From contig NC_135018.1 of assembly GCF_051020955.1 (NCBI RefSeq), forward strand, positions 10,803,439 through 10,867,438: DNA of 64,000 nucleotides, given 5' to 3'. This stretch comes from Megalopta genalis (taxonomy: Eukaryota; Arthropoda; Insecta; Hymenoptera; Halictidae). Positions within the stretch are counted from its first letter, which is position 1, and each line of letters opens with the position of its first letter. The position numbers were made by a program, and so were the translations under genes. The notes under the pieces were generated by a model. The model saw nothing but the letters and a program-made list of their open reading frames with translations, had not been told where the DNA came from and did no database searches. Positions 25,176 to 38,479 of the stretch are shown piece by piece.

Positions 25176-27092
25176 GACTTTTTCTTAGAAAAGAAAAAGA
25201 AAGATAAAATTTCGTTACACATTAGATTCGATGCTGTCTTAATGCACGCATTGCATAGCCATAGAATTTACTTATGTCATACAACTAGATAAGAAAACCA
25301 ATAAAGATTAGTTAGAGTATTACATACTCTATGGTTGGAGTTTAGTACGTATTACTTATTGATAATGGCGCTAGCAACTACTCTGTTGTATCTATGGTAA
25401 AAAGTGCTCTCTACCTTATACTTCATCTATGGTTAAATGAAGAAATGTACATATTTTTTATACAAACTTTCATAAACATGTTAATATATGAAGCAAAATA
25501 TAATTAAAAATAAATTATAAGTAGAAACGATAATTTATTTGTTACAATAAATCATGATTTTATATTATTTTATTTATTAAATAGAATAATTTATTTTCAT
25601 AAACATGTCATTATCATGTATATTATAAATGACATGAAGAGATCTGGTTTTCAATTAATGTAGATTATTTGAAAATCGTTTTACCAATCAGAAGGAATTC
25701 TCTATTGCACTTGAACGTCATCTGGCGTTGCATTTTCTACTGTTTTATGAATCGTTGCGTCAGCCATTCAAGTACTCTGAAATCTATCTCAGAGGAAGTC
25801 AGTGACTATATGTACATCGATCGAACCATCTATCCATCTACTGTTGAACTGCAGACGTCTTCGATACTACTTTGCACGCGCGAGTTCTATTGAACTAACG
25901 TAAGTTCGATTTTCTGTTTTATCAAAGCGTTTATCAATTAATGTAATCTTTAATTTAATTAAATTGGTGTTTTTCTTCATTGAGATTGTAACCAAAGTAC
26001 ACGTACATTTAAATCGAACAGTTATAAATCTTAATGTGCATGGCGTTTCCACACGTGCAAATGAGTCATAATTCTTATAAACCCATGAATAGTTAAATTA
26101 TTTAATTTCTTATATTTGAACTGAACATATAAATTACTTTAGTCTTGAGTGGAATATCACAAGTTACGTAATAGAACTATCCTTGAGTTGTGTCTCTATT
26201 ATTACTCTTTCGTTAATAAGAACATTTCAGTTTTTAACAGAGTAGAATTTTTAATTGATTGAAGTTCCAATTATCTTTACATGACTGAAAATTTGCTATA
26301 GTTAATTACGATAAAATCTATATATGTATATTAATTACTTTTCTTATTTCCTTCAAAAAACGGAAAATCCTTTGTTTTATATTTGTTAATACTCATTACA
26401 AAATATTGCATAATATTGTGAATTTATTAATATAATTAGTTTAAATCATATTAAGTATCAACCAAATAGTATCTATAACAGTAGCATTGTTATTCGTTAT
26501 ATAAAAACGCTAATACTATCCACATTGCAATGAAATATGTTTTTTATGAGAAATAAATAAATTTTGTACTATATCTCGTACTTATTAGACGTACCACTTG
26601 ACCTTTAACCAAACAGTTATGTCAATGCCGTCACAGTAGTGTTGAAAGTACATTTTTATACTTGGCACAGGGCGGAACATTTTATCCACTATGTCGATTG
26701 CTAAATGCTTGTCGAATTCACTAATTGATTAGAGATAATCTGTTGCCTCTGTATACATCATGCACATGATACACGAATAAAAATGGAAGATATAAGTGTT
26801 TCCTGAATTGATAAAATATTTTCTTAAATTTATAGAATGTTAAGATTTATGGTTTAACAAATTTTGTAAGTGTTGTGCATGTTTGATTCGCGTATTATTT
26901 CGAAACGTCCGATTTTCCACGTGTTCGTGCTTATGTAACAAAAGAAATATTAAGTAGAATGAATTTGTATCCACATGAACTTCGAAATAAGGTTTTTTGA
27001 AACAAAAAAAAATTGTTACCTTTTGAATAATTAATGTAATATATTAATATATGTATATATACATTTTAATATGTTGTTTAGAAGAAGCAACA
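25176..27092. promoter_or_regulatory. Region between GTF2H5 and cytochrome c, holding both promoters
   Basis: GTF2H5 (minus) and cytochrome c (plus) diverge from this 1.9-kb segment. A strong donor AAC/GTAAGT at 25,899/25,900 follows a more GC-rich stretch from about 25,670. An acceptor (ATGTTGTTTAG, ending 27,081) lies 11 bp before the cytochrome c ATG. Together these suggest a non-coding cytochrome c leader exon ending at 25,899 and a 1.18-kb leader intron. AATAAA at 25,300-25,305 on the plus strand is a candidate MND1 polyadenylation signal. The remainder is AT-rich with nothing else recognised. Confidence 0.5.
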
Positions 27093-27813
27093 ATGGGTGC
27101 TCCCGCTGGTGGTGATGTAGAGAAGGGAAAGAAAGTAAGAATAGAAAATTAAAAATATTAGGATTTTTTAATATTAGTTTCAAGTACATTCGAATCTATT
27201 TAAACTTTTCGTATAATATACTATTTTCCCGCGACATTCCGATCTGATGACGTAAACGCATTGTGTGTGTAGTAAACGTCACGTTTTATCAGTTTTTGAT
27301 AAGATCAATGTAGCCTTCCATTTAATTTTCATTTCAAAGCGATAATTCTAATTACTAGTTTTTATTTGCATTTTCATTACAAAAAACAAAATGCACTTAA
27401 TTAAAAATTTATTTATATTTATTTTTTCTTAGCTTTTTGTACAGAGATGTGCACAGTGTCATACCATTGAAGCTGGTGGTAAACACAAGGTAGGCCCTAA
27501 TCTTAATGGAATCGTTGGGAGGAAAACTGGACAGGCTGCTGGTTATAGTTACACCGAAGCCAACAAAGCAAAAGGTTTTACTTCATTATTATAATGTTAA
27601 ATGCTACTATTATAGCAAATTTGCTATTATTCTTGATATTATACTAAGGTATGGATTATTATTTTAGGTATCACTTGGAATAGAGACACACTGTTCGAAT
27701 ACCTGGAAAACCCAAAGAAGTACATTCCTGGTACAAAAATGGTCTTCGCTGGTTTGAAGAAACCACAGGAACGTGTAGATCTAATTGCGTACATTGAACA
27801 AGCAGCAAAATAA
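27093..27813 (+). CDS. Cyt-c: Cytochrome c, 3 coding exons, 109 aa
   Basis: Haem protein of the mitochondrial intermembrane space that carries electrons from complex III to complex IV and takes part in apoptosome signalling. Coding exons are 27,093-27,134, 27,433-27,574 and 27,668-27,813. The introns are GT-AG in phases 0 and 1, and the exons total 330 nt. The haem-binding CAQCH is residues 20-24 and the axial Met is M86 in PGTKM. The conserved [20 protein letters not shown] and [11 protein letters not shown] blocks are intact, so the gene should be functional and is not a processed copy. The N-terminus [14 protein letters not shown] has one more Gly than the Drosophila form I know. There is no cleavable presequence, as expected. 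Confidence 0.99.
27247..27281. promoter_or_regulatory. Paired CRE-like sites in cytochrome c intron
   Basis: TGACGTAA at 27,247-27,254 and ACGTCA at 27,276-27,281 lie 21 bp apart in the first coding intron. Both match the CREB/ATF core. CREB-type control of cytochrome c is established in mammals; use of these sites in this insect is inference. Confidence 0.3.
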
Positions 27814-28688
27814 GCTTGAGATTTTTCTGAAAATGACAAAGCACGCTAAACGTGTCCAGCGAGTGTTCCAGAGGAAACTAGTACTATTATCATCTCAAAC
27901 CTCATAAACATTTCGCTATATTTCATTCAACTCATTCATTAACACTCTCTTTATCTGGTACTCAAGCGTTTGCAAGTCTGAATAGTGAACAATTGTTATT
28001 ATGAATTATAAGTAGATAAATCATATTGTAATTACATACATTGACAAAAGTCAGGCTAGAACTGACTAGAGTTTGCAGTACTCCTTCATCATTAAAGATA
28101 TTCCGGTGCTCTCTTGCGGTGGCTGAGCCATACGTATATTGTGCACTTTATTTATTTATGATTGTACACTGTTCGAATCGTTCAACGGATTAATAATCTG
28201 TAATGCAACAGTACAAAAATACAGATTCGACAATATGTTTATAAGGTTTTCATTTTTTCTAAAAACCAAGATCAAATTTTTCCAAAGTCACGGGGCAGCG
28301 AAATGTTAAAAAGCAATAAATAATCAATAAGATTAAAATAGTTTAAACTTTGTCAAGTAGGTAGAGAAGACACTGTACCTTACGAATGGCTAAAATTTAG
28401 CTAAAAAGGAAAATATGACAAATTCTGATAAATAATTAAATAAAATTATGAGGAAATAATTCGAAATTTTTAAATTAATACAAAAATTATACTTTTACAG
28501 ATTTATATTATATTTGTGAACTGTTTCGATAAGAAGGAGGAAGGATGTGGTTAAGAATGGCGGGAAGTAAAGCCCGGTAAAGAGGGCTTTATACACTCTT
28601 TAAACAAATTTTATGTCATTTGAATTTAGTTGCTCGTAAAATCGTGTCCGTTCACTGATTAAAAGTTTTCATAAAGTTGCCAGTTAAG
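27814..28688 (+). other. Cytochrome c 3'UTR and short spacer
   Basis: AT-rich sequence after the cytochrome c stop. AATAAA at 28,315-28,320, inside aagcaataaataatc, is a plausible polyadenylation signal and would give a 3'UTR of about 500 bp. From about 28,530 the sequence becomes richer in G, with a small hairpin (AAGCCC/GGGCTT) and CTTTATACAC. This may be the promoter or leader of the exon starting at 28,689. Confidence 0.5.
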
Positions 28689-29068
28689 ATGAAAAATAAT
28701 TCGGATTGTTTGAAAACAAACGAGGCAACGAGTGATAATAGTCATTGTGAAGTGAAACACAAAGAAAATTCTTTAAGACTTCGATTAGTCCGCGTTTTTA
28801 GTTCCAGTTCAATAAGGTGCCCGAAAAGTCCGTTACATAGTTCAAGTTCGCAAAGCCCAAGTCCGAGTCCAGGCCACAATAGTCCGTCTGCGAAATCCAG
28901 ATATTCTTGGCAATTACCTTCGAGCTGTATAGAGCATCATTCACACTCTTCATCGGAAAGTGGCGTTTCGCTTTCATCACCGAAATCATTGGCAAGTAGC
29001 AATTCAACAGATTCGCCGACGAGTTCAGCAGACGTATTTCAAAATTCAAAATGGTACGTCGACAGTGG
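28689..29068 (+). CDS. Candidate 5' coding exon, Ser/Pro-rich, unidentified product
   Basis: Open from ATG at 28,689 for 126 codons plus two bases, then a strong donor AGTGG/GTAAGT at 29,068/29,069 in phase 2. The protein begins MKNNSDCLKTNEATS and is rich in Ser and Ser-Pro (CPKSPLHSSSSQSPSPSPGH, then SLSSPKSLASSNSTDSPTSS), ending QNSKWYVDSG. The low-complexity, phosphorylatable character resembles the disordered N-terminus of a signalling or cytoskeletal protein. I do not recognise the family. Codon use and the good donor favour a real exon. Its remaining exons are not found in the window and presumably lie far to the right. Confidence 0.6.
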
Positions 29069-32000
29069 GTAAGTTTTTCAAAATCTATATTAACATGCGA
29101 CGATGGATAAATAGAAATGCCATGCGAACTGTACTATGATAACGCAACGATAAAAGTCTTCTCTTCTGAAAACTTTTGCAAAAAGATTTATATGAATCGA
29201 GATCTTGTAAGGTTAAAGGTTTGGCATCATCGAGGAAAAAATGTTTTCCTCGTGTTTTGTCACTGAAACAATTAGGATTACCTTGACCGCGATCGCATTT
29301 CGAAATGTTTTTCGAAAGTGGAGTCACGTGCTAGCATTTTACGAAACGATATGTTAATTCGCATATGTATGTATTATACAAGGTACAACATATGTGCAGA
29401 CGAGATGGGTTGATGAATATAAATCGAATAGCCTTCGGGGATGTAATCGATCAAAAGTAATCTATATAAACGTGAAGCGTAAATAATCGGAAAAAATGGA
29501 TAGGTGCTTTGAAGATACATTGAAGCGAACACATCACTGGCGAAGTGCTGATGGGTCGATGCAGCGCCGGCGCTGCGGTACGGCGGTACATAACCAAGAA
29601 GACGAGTATCCCCACCACTTGCTATCGTCGAAACGATCGCGCGATATATATCCACTTCTCCAACCAGCGTTTTAAGTTAGAATGAGAGGGAGCGATCATG
29701 GTGCTATCTCTTTCCCCATTTCTATCTCACTCCTTGCTTCTGTCCCTTGTCACACGAATGTATTTCGTCGTGCTCCGCAGAACACTACACGAAGCGCCTC
29801 GAACCAGTATAGAACGGTTTGCAGCAAAGTACAGCCGTTTCCTGTTCACCTCTTCTTGAGGAATTAGGAATTGAATAAAATCGGTACAGGTATGTGTCGA
29901 ATACATTTGACGATTCTGTATACAGATTCTGCATTTGTTTTCTAGTTAATTCGAATAAATCAATTCTATAGAATCCTTTTTATTCTTATATGACGTATTG
30001 GTAAATAAATGACAGAAATAATCGATGACAGTGACAGTTAAGCTTGTCGTATTTTTACGCATCACACGCGTTGTTATTATCTGAGGAATTAGCATGTGAA
30101 CTAATCGTGCGCGTTTAAAACAATATTCGTCCGAATCTAAACCCTTTCGTGCGTTTGGACTCTACCGGACCATAAATATTACAGAAGAGCGTTGAGAGCT
30201 AGTATTCGTAGTTTTTTACTCGATGCGTCGTTTAAGCTCTCTTTGAAAAATCAATTCTTTCGATGGGGAACGCGTTTAGCATATCAATCGTTGCGTGACC
30301 CGTTGAATACAAGATTCAAAAACGTTTCCAACGATTTACACGCTCGTGTAACGGTTTCTTTGAAATACCGTGACGAAAACCCATTGTGATTTGTAATTCA
30401 TCAACTTTATGAATGCACACAGTGCATGCACTGTGCGTCTGTAGATATGTGTTACGTGGCGTTAAATACTCTCTTCCTAGGGTGTTATGAACATACTTTT
30501 GGGGGTTTTGATACCGCTTTTAATCAGTATATCTGAGACTTTACAAACCTTGTGAGCAAAAGCATCCTTGAAACTGATTATCTTCGCATCTTTTAAAGAG
30601 TTATCTCGTTCATTTGGAGCCACTTGTATTTAATTTCCCTTTTCTAGATTAAAAATCGAGACAAGAAAGATCTCTGTCGATGTTGAAGCATCTTTTATCT
30701 CAAGTGTACACACCGATTGTAATTTTTAAAGGGCCTGAAAATCACCTCGAGTAGAACGCATGATTTAGGGCACGGAATTTCCTTACGTATGTATGCGTGT
30801 ACATATGTGTGACAGCAGGAGAAGTGCATATACACATATCCATTTATACATACACCCAGCACACATGCACTCGAGACTATACCTATTTGTAGCCTGCATC
30901 ATCAGGCAAAAAGTAGGTCTAGGGAATCAGCTGACCGAAAGAGGCGCGTGCGCTTCACTAAAACCAGAACACATTTGAAATGTCTGCTACACGCCTACAC
31001 TCGGAATCTGGGAAGAAAGGAATCCTTGAAACGCGGTTTCTGATAAACCCACGAAAAACTATTTTTTAATCATTTACTTGGTTAGGTATACAAGGCACGT
31101 ATGTTTGCGTGGGCTAGGAGTCGCATTTAAATGCAGGTCAGGCGTGTTTGACATGTTGTATAGCAACTCACTCCATATACAAGACAAAGAAACGCTAGGG
31201 GATATTATCATGTGGTTCACGAGATTTTAATCTTTTCCATCGTTTCTTCTTCTTCTTTTTTTTAATAAACTATCGTTTCATGCTTTTTTGTTGTCTGTAT
31301 CCGAAAGATCCTTATTTATTGGTATGCAGCTCTACGCATTTTGATATTACAAGTTCACGTGTATGTACTTTTATGAATATATTTTATCGTACATATTGGC
31401 TTTTTTTCAATGCATTGATGTTTTTAAAAAAGTGGACCATCACCACTTACCTTATCGTATGTGCAACATATCAATCTATTCCTTCTACTTTATTGACCCG
31501 ATGGAATTGTTTCCTCTAATGAACTTTGATTGCTTCGAGCAATGTATCTCCAATTATAATTTTGATTTAATATATATTCGATATTAGCCTCTTATAATCC
31601 TCTGATATACACAGTACAGTAGTAACAGAGGAAGATGGTAGATAGACTATTAATATCTTTTAACTCTAATTAATTATGTTTAATAGAACCAAATTTATTT
31701 TTGTCTCTGGTCTATAAGTTATATGGAGATAAAATATAAATTCGTGGCTTCTTCGAAAACTTTATCTTGATGTTAGTGTACCAGATTGAGCAATTAAATA
31801 GAGATAAATGATAAACAATGATGACCATTTTACCACGTGTCCAATTAAATTATCAACATGTTTACAGTTCTAGTCAGTCGATTTTATTGAAAAAGTTCGC
31901 AATTTTTGTCCAAAGTTGTACGGTTGTTATATCAGCGCTCTTTGAAGTGAACACGTAATAGATCTACGACCATGACCGAATGAGCGTTTAACATGAACAT

Positions 32001-32218
32001 AGTCAAGGTGATGCGACATATACGGAAATGTTAGATTTCTAAACTCCAAATCTTGTTTTCCTCTAAACTATACTGAGTCGACGATATTTTATTTCTTTTT
32101 ACTTTGTTTAACATATTTCGTATACATTATTCAAAAATCTTATTGTTTTTAGAAACAGTGCCAATCATTGAAAACAGTCGATAGTTCATCTTTTGCAAAA
32201 ATCAATTACTTGTTAATA

Positions 32219-32220
<2 letters not shown>
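29069..32220. other. Intron-like sequence, no gene seen
   Basis: AT-rich with mild GC patches near 29,500-29,830 and 30,780-30,980. Open frames up to 93 codons are unrecognised and lack splice support. If the exon at 28,689 is real, this is the start of its first intron. Confidence 0.4.

Positions 32221-32221
<1 letters not shown>

Positions 32222-32279
<58 letters not shown>
32222..32279. repeat. (CT)29 microsatellite
   Basis: A perfect uninterrupted CT dinucleotide run, the longest pure simple repeat in the window. Such pyrimidine tracts are usually length-polymorphic. Confidence 0.97.
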
Positions 32280-32282
<3 letters not shown>

Positions 32283-34679
32283 AAACATTATAACGTAAAT
32301 GATATCACTTGTTTTTTTAATCCGAAATGGGCATAGATGACCTAATTCTGCGATAGTAAGCGATATTAAAACTCAACGGTATGATTAATAAATTGAACAC
32401 AATCTTTTTTAACGACTTAGCCTCATAAAAAATGTGTCTACCAATTTTTATATAACTTCATTAAATCGCAGCGTTTCTATATAACATGTTAACAAAATTT
32501 AGTACGTAACATAATTCTGGAAAATCTCATTCCACCGTGATTTTATTAATACTGTACAAAATGGCGATTGTTCTTGGGTTTGTTGCGTATGGGACCTATT
32601 CTGCACTGTTACGATATTTTCCCCCGTTACATAAACAACTTCAAGACTGTCTTAACAAAAGAGGATTTGCTATTGAAAGGAATTTCACTGTTAGCCGTGA
32701 GAAAAGAAGTAAGGCAGTGACACACGAGAAAATCTCATTACTTAATCATACTAGACCGGCTTACATTCTGCGCTCATAAAATCATTAGTCTACTTTCCAT
32801 TTCACCCATTGCTTTAGCTGAACCTACGAGCCGGAGAGTATCGGATGTACGTTTTACATGGAAAAATTATGCAACAGTGTTTTGCAAACACGAGGTCCTT
32901 TTTCCGATGATCAAATTACTGCGAAATATTTGCTTTGTTTAATAAAATGTTGCAATAAATATCTAATTTAAATAGGCAAACAGTATTCATTATTTTCTTC
33001 GCTGCCAGTAAATTTATTTTAAAACGAAAACAAGTAGATTTTAAAACAGAAGTAGTGTATATTTCAAGTCAGTTCATTTTAATATCTTGATATTTCAGAA
33101 CTGTTATTATATTTATATTGTTATTATTATATTATTTATATTATATATATTTCAGAACGCTCCTTTTAATTAATAATACCTTATCAACCTATGGGACTCG
33201 ACTTCGGTCAGGATATTGTGGTTTGCGCGAAGAAAAGCAACATTTTGTGATTACTGCAATACTTCATATTGTACAGTTCTATGCTTTGAAATTCATTATG
33301 TAGGATGCACGTAAAATTCATTTAAGCGTACATACAATTTTTCTTCTTTAAATGTAACCTTCTAACGTAATATCAAAAAAATTCAAAATATATTATTAAA
33401 ATATTCCTGGTAAAGAGCATAAAATAAAAAATAGGGTGTTAAGGACAATTAGCGTTAATATCTGTTTATTAAAACGCAATAAAATAAATTACCTAAATTA
33501 TACAAAACGAAGAAAGTTTCTTGAAATATAGCGATGATTGTCTGTACATCAATGACGAATATGAGAGTTGACGACGAATCATGCACATGTAAGTTCAATC
33601 TTGTGACATTATAAACTCTAGATTCATTCTTCCTCAGATTCACAGAACAAATAATCTCAGGAAATACTTTCAACATCCCTAGCGTCTTACTTACACTACT
33701 TTTTGTTTGCTTTCGAAGAAAACACAGTATTCTTTTATTTCCTCTTGTTCTGCTCGAACTCCATTTACTTTTTGCAAGAAATGATTCCTCTTACTTCAAA
33801 TGTACTATCAGTTTGAGTTAAAATGAAATATTTTAATAAATATATTCATAATGAACCGCCCTCTTTCCAACAATACGTTTATGATTCCTCACCCAAAGCA
33901 TCAACAAATTTTCAAAAAATATTATTGTACAAGATATCTTGTCCCCAAACGTGAAAGTGGTAAATTCAGATCATAAACAATATACTGAGATCTGAAAAAA
34001 GAAAATTTTCATACGACGGATCACAAAATCCGGAAAGTAGCTGAATTGAAATAATTTTGTACACGATGGTATCAATGAATTTTGTTTCAAATGAAAATAA
34101 GATATAATTACTTGAAATAATTCATTTTGAGCCGTTATTTTCAATGTTGTTATGTTTATATTTCAAATATGACAAATATGGCAATGTTTTCATTTCACAC
34201 ATGGTAACAGAAATAATCCTCAAAATATGCAATAGAAAGATTTTATTTTAAGGAACCTTTGCATCAGTTTGTTTGAAGTCTCTTAATAAGGATATAATCC
34301 CTAAATAGTATGCAACAGAATATTATATAAAAATTTCATCTTTAAGAAATTTTTAATATTGTCACGAAAGAAAATAATCGTTTCACACTTGTGCGAAAGA
34401 TGGAAGAGGCTCTGTTATTTCTTAGAATTATGTTTCTTATTATCGGACAATCATTTAAACCAGACTCAGAGCTAATAATTAGATCACAATATAATTTCCA
34501 ATAAGAATTTTACAATTATTTAAACTAATTATTTGAAATAATCATAACCTCAAATAACAAATCAAATAATGTTATTTTAAAAGTGACGACGCAGGCACAG
34601 ACATAATTATGAAATCAAATAACGTATTGCTCGAAATAATATTTCAAATAATGCAATATCAAATGTGCGCTGGTCTAGT
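32280..34679. other. AT-rich sequence, no gene seen
   Basis: Low-GC DNA with only short, AT-driven open frames and short palindromic A/T stretches. Nothing recognised. Confidence 0.4.
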
Positions 34680-34874
34680 TCCAAGGTATCGTAGGAATTA
34701 CAACGGATATAAGACTCCGGTGTCCCCGCGACACGATCGAGCGAAGCGTTTTCTTTTCGTCCGGATGAAAATCCCGCGCGGTTCACACGGCACTGTCACT
34801 CTCATTGAATTTGAAATAGAGAGTAAAAGGCTGAACGAGGCAGGTCTGATTAATTGTCCCGATGATACGCAGTG

Positions 34875-35105
34875 ATGAAGTACTCGCCGCAGCAACAGCA
34901 GAAGGAAAGGAAGTCGGAGAGCGACATATGCTCGGTGGACGGGACGCCGAAACGGGTAGTCCAGGATCACTCGACGTCGACGGAGAACAAGAATCCTTCG
35001 AGCTCGTCGAGGAGGAGCGGTTTCTGTCGTGCCCAGTCGTCGGGGATGTTCGCCTGGATGCGAGTGTTTCGGTTGGCTACGATGCTCCAGCAGGTCGGCT
35101 GCTAG
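34875..35105 (+). CDS. Short open frame or candidate alternative first exon, unidentified
   Basis: ATG to TAG, 76 codons, beginning MKYSPQQQQKERKSESDICS and containing NPSSSSRRSGFCRAQSSG and FAWMRVFRLATMLQQVGC. It has Gln- and Ser-rich disordered character like the exon at 28,689, and the G/C-rich third positions are those of a GC island. Strong GTRAGT donors are absent inside it; only weak GT sites occur. It could be a short ORF in a leader, a first exon with a poor donor, or chance. The competing frame on the same strand and the minus-strand frame look less protein-like. Confidence 0.3.
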   Translation: MKYSPQQQQKERKSESDICSVDGTPKRVVQDHSTSTENKNPSSSSRRSGFCRAQSSGMFAWMRVFRLATMLQQVGC

Positions 35106-35661
35106 AGTCCCGAAGTACAAGAAGAGGCGTCACGCGTCGCTTACATAGATGTATTTAACGAATTCAAATTTAAAGGATCGTACACGTGTGCGTCGCGCGC
35201 TCCCTAATGTCGCGCCTGCACTTATGCAACCACCTCGTCACCGCGTGCATCTGGATGTACGGTCACACGTGTACAGGCGCATCCGACGACCCTTTCCTCT
35301 TGGTCGCGTGATTTACGTATACATAGGGTGGTCGGTTCGTAACATAGGAACGGCCGACGGTAGCTCAATTATAGTGCGTTACGCAATTACGTGTTAATAA
35401 CCACGGGCGTCGTACTGGCTACGTTCACGCCTACCAATGTAGAGATAACGTTAAATTGCACGCGTGTCTTTCCGTATATGTGCATGTCGGTGTAAACACC
35501 GTCTCCGTGTGTGAACCACTGCGATGTGCATACACACGCGTGTGCATCGTTACATATAGATCGCAGTCCCAGGTTCCAGTTAATCGATCGGTCGTTCGCA
35601 AACTATTAATTAGCGCGTAAGCCTCGAAATTGGAGTTAATTCGTCGGGGAACAACGGTGAT

Positions 35662-35682
35662 CCGTTCGTTCGTTCGTTCGTC
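35662..35682. repeat. (GTTC)n tetranucleotide repeat
   Basis: Five tandem CGTT/GTTC units inside the GC-rich island. Confidence 0.85.
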
Positions 35683-36200
35683 CTTCCTCCTGTTATCCTT
35701 TTCTTTCGATTCGACATCTTAGGGACGGGTCGTATGTGCACGTATGTACGATTGCCTGCCATAATAATACAGTTTCTTAGCTCGTACGTGTATAGTGATA
35801 AGGATAAAATATGGTGCTATGTTCGGAACATTCCTTGATTGTCGAATTTCGTTTTGATGCTTTGCTTTCCGTTCGATCCATTCTTTTTATCTTTTTTTAT
35901 TATCTCTTACCGATCTCTATCCCCCTCTGTTTGTTCTTTTCGATCCTTCTACCGCCTTGCCGTGTCGATCTCCTGTGGTTTAACGATGGTTCCGTAATAA
36001 TGGATATCGGTTATTTTTCTACGAAAACGGGTTGTCCGTTTCCTGAAAACGTTCGATACGAATCGACGCATCGGAAGTCTTTCCTTGTTTCTCATTCCAC
36101 GGGTGTATACGCGGATGTTCTATTTTTGATTTGAAAGTTCACAATCACTGTCCGACCGAGGCATACAAGTACTGCGCGCGCGCTTCAGGTATCTACGATC

Positions 36201-38479
36201 ACGAGTCCACATCCGATTCCACTTCCTGTTTATTAATGTGCGATCGATGCGAAGATCTATCAGTGTTACCAATATCAATCGATATATTTTATGACTACAC
36301 AAATCGACAAATAAACTCAATATTTGCTTTAACGCGCGATTAACTGTTTTAAGCGCCACGTCCCATTGTGATCCTCCGAAACAATCTCCGTTACTGTGAA
36401 ACTATGATGGAACTGCAACCAGGGTTTTTAGAAATACGTTTATCTTTGACTAATAAATGCATACTGTTTTATCGAAAGACTGCGTTCATTGATCTGCCTG
36501 CCTAATATTGAAGCAAAACCTTATTTTGCAGTCGAACTTTTATATCATCTTCGATAAATTACTTTTGAAATATTAGTGGAGACAAACTTTTTATTAGAAT
36601 TTCTTTTTACCAAGTCAGATGTACGAATAAGAATAAGCATGGATTTTTATGGGGACCATATGTATATCGGAAATATAGAGAGGATATATATTTTACTTTG
36701 ATTTTAATTTAACGCCCTATATTCTACATTTAGAAAAATAAAAGTTCGGATGTCTGTTCTTTTAATAACAGGAAGTTATTTAGGTGCAATTTTTCACTAA
36801 CATTTTTCTTTTTCTTTTACTCTCAATGGTGAAATTTCCTCGAATTTATTTCATATGTTTTGATTCATTTTCTTGATATAATAAAAAATATGTATTTACA
36901 AGAAATACGCTAGCGAATAAAGAAATCCGCTATCTAGCGAACATTTTATATAGATTTTGCAACTACGTCCACAGTCATTGCTTACATTTTCTAATAATTA
37001 GTTAAGTAGATTAGAAGAAACTGAAAAAGAGATTCAACGATACGTCTATTACCCTTCAAGCTATTTTTCCACCTATGACATAAGAGTGCTTGTGTAAGGC
37101 TATCTGTAGTTTTTGCGTAATTTATACCTATGACGTAAGTCGTGTCATACGCAACAATAACGAAGACCATTAAGACCAATTACATGTTAATATTATTAAC
37201 ATTGCATCACCACAGTCAAAGTATAAGCATAAATCAACTGCAATTTATTAAATAACGAATGTAATAGGATATAAGAATAATCCGAACACCTTATTGATTT
37301 TCTCGGTTGAAGTTGATTGCCTTACCAATCTAGTAATTTGAAACTTGTTACAATTTCAGAAAAGTCTTTTGAAAATAAAAATATGGTCTCTCTAATTTCT
37401 TTTTTATCGATAAATAATACAAGATTTTTATCACACATATATGGTATCTTTAAAGCAGCTTTGAACCATTTTAAGGGCAGTAAGAGAATAATTATTACAA
37501 CTACACAGAGATATTTTAAAATATGTGCTAGAATTCTACCTGAAATCAATTTTTAAAAACAGATGTTAAAAAATTGCTTGTCAATTAGAGTTTGTTTTTC
37601 TAAAGACATTTTTAAGTGTTTTAGAAGGAATCGATTAAGAACAGAAAGTTTTGTAATTAACAGTAGTTTCAGACCTTCGATTATAATCTCTCATTTTATA
37701 TGATATTCGTTGTTTAGATTAGGTTTGAGACGCATAATTGAAAATGTTTCCAATGTGTTTGATTGTATTGCTTAAATGTTTTATTACACAGTTGTAATAT
37801 CAATTGTTTAATAATTTTATCTTCCGTTCAGATTTTGAACGAAATTCATTTTGCTAGTTATTGGCATTGGCTTGCAACATTCCCCACTCTTTGTAAAACA
37901 GTGTGTCCACAATTCAATATCTACTTTCATACGTGGTAGTCTACACTATCGTTTATAACAACACAGTTAACGAACAGGCTAATTTCATGAATTAGTCAGA
38001 GGTAAACACCTATAATGTCCATAATTTTGCTACGCTCTCTACCTTATGCATATTATACTGCGATAATATTGTCACAGAGCAGACATCAGATACAGACATC
38101 CTAAGTTGCGTTATCACAGCATTTTCTAGCGTCGGTAATTCAGATTCTGAGACAGAAGATAGTGTTGCACGGCAATGTCTGCAGGAATCAAAATATAAAT
38201 ACAAAAGAAAATCTCGATCATTATTGAAAAATGATATTATAAAATCAAAGATACATCGAAATGGATATTAAACTTAAAATATCGTCAACTATTGTTTGCC
38301 AACGTTTAAAAAAGAATGCTGGCAACATAAAGTTCACACATTTATTAACGTTGCAAATGCTTATCTCTAATTAAAGACTTATTGCCATCAAATAATATTG
38401 AGCACTCGTAGTGGGAACGAAGTATATAGGATATTCGCTTCTTGCTAACGTGCCCAAGATCATGAACTATCGGTAACAC
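36201..38479. other. AT-rich intron-like sequence
   Basis: No gene, RNA or long repeat recognised. Short open frames only. Confidence 0.4.

Larger units (their letters stand above)
34680..36200. promoter_or_regulatory. GC/CpG-rich island, candidate promoter
   Basis: Sharp rise in G+C and CpG against AT-rich flanks. It includes a GTTC tandem run (35,662-35,682) and many TACGTGTA-like motifs. It contains the short open frame listed separately at 34,875. Such islands in hymenopteran genomes often mark promoters or conserved regulatory DNA. The position, inside the presumed large gene, suits an alternative promoter. Confidence 0.4.

Noticed and set aside
28163..28190. GTTCGAATC motif resembling a tRNA T-loop
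   Set aside because: The flanking sequence does not form the other cloverleaf arms on either strand.
34698..35120. 140-codon minus-strand frame rich in Arg and Leu
   Set aside because: Composition is typical of an antisense shadow of Gln/Ser/Glu codons on the plus strand. No recognised domain.
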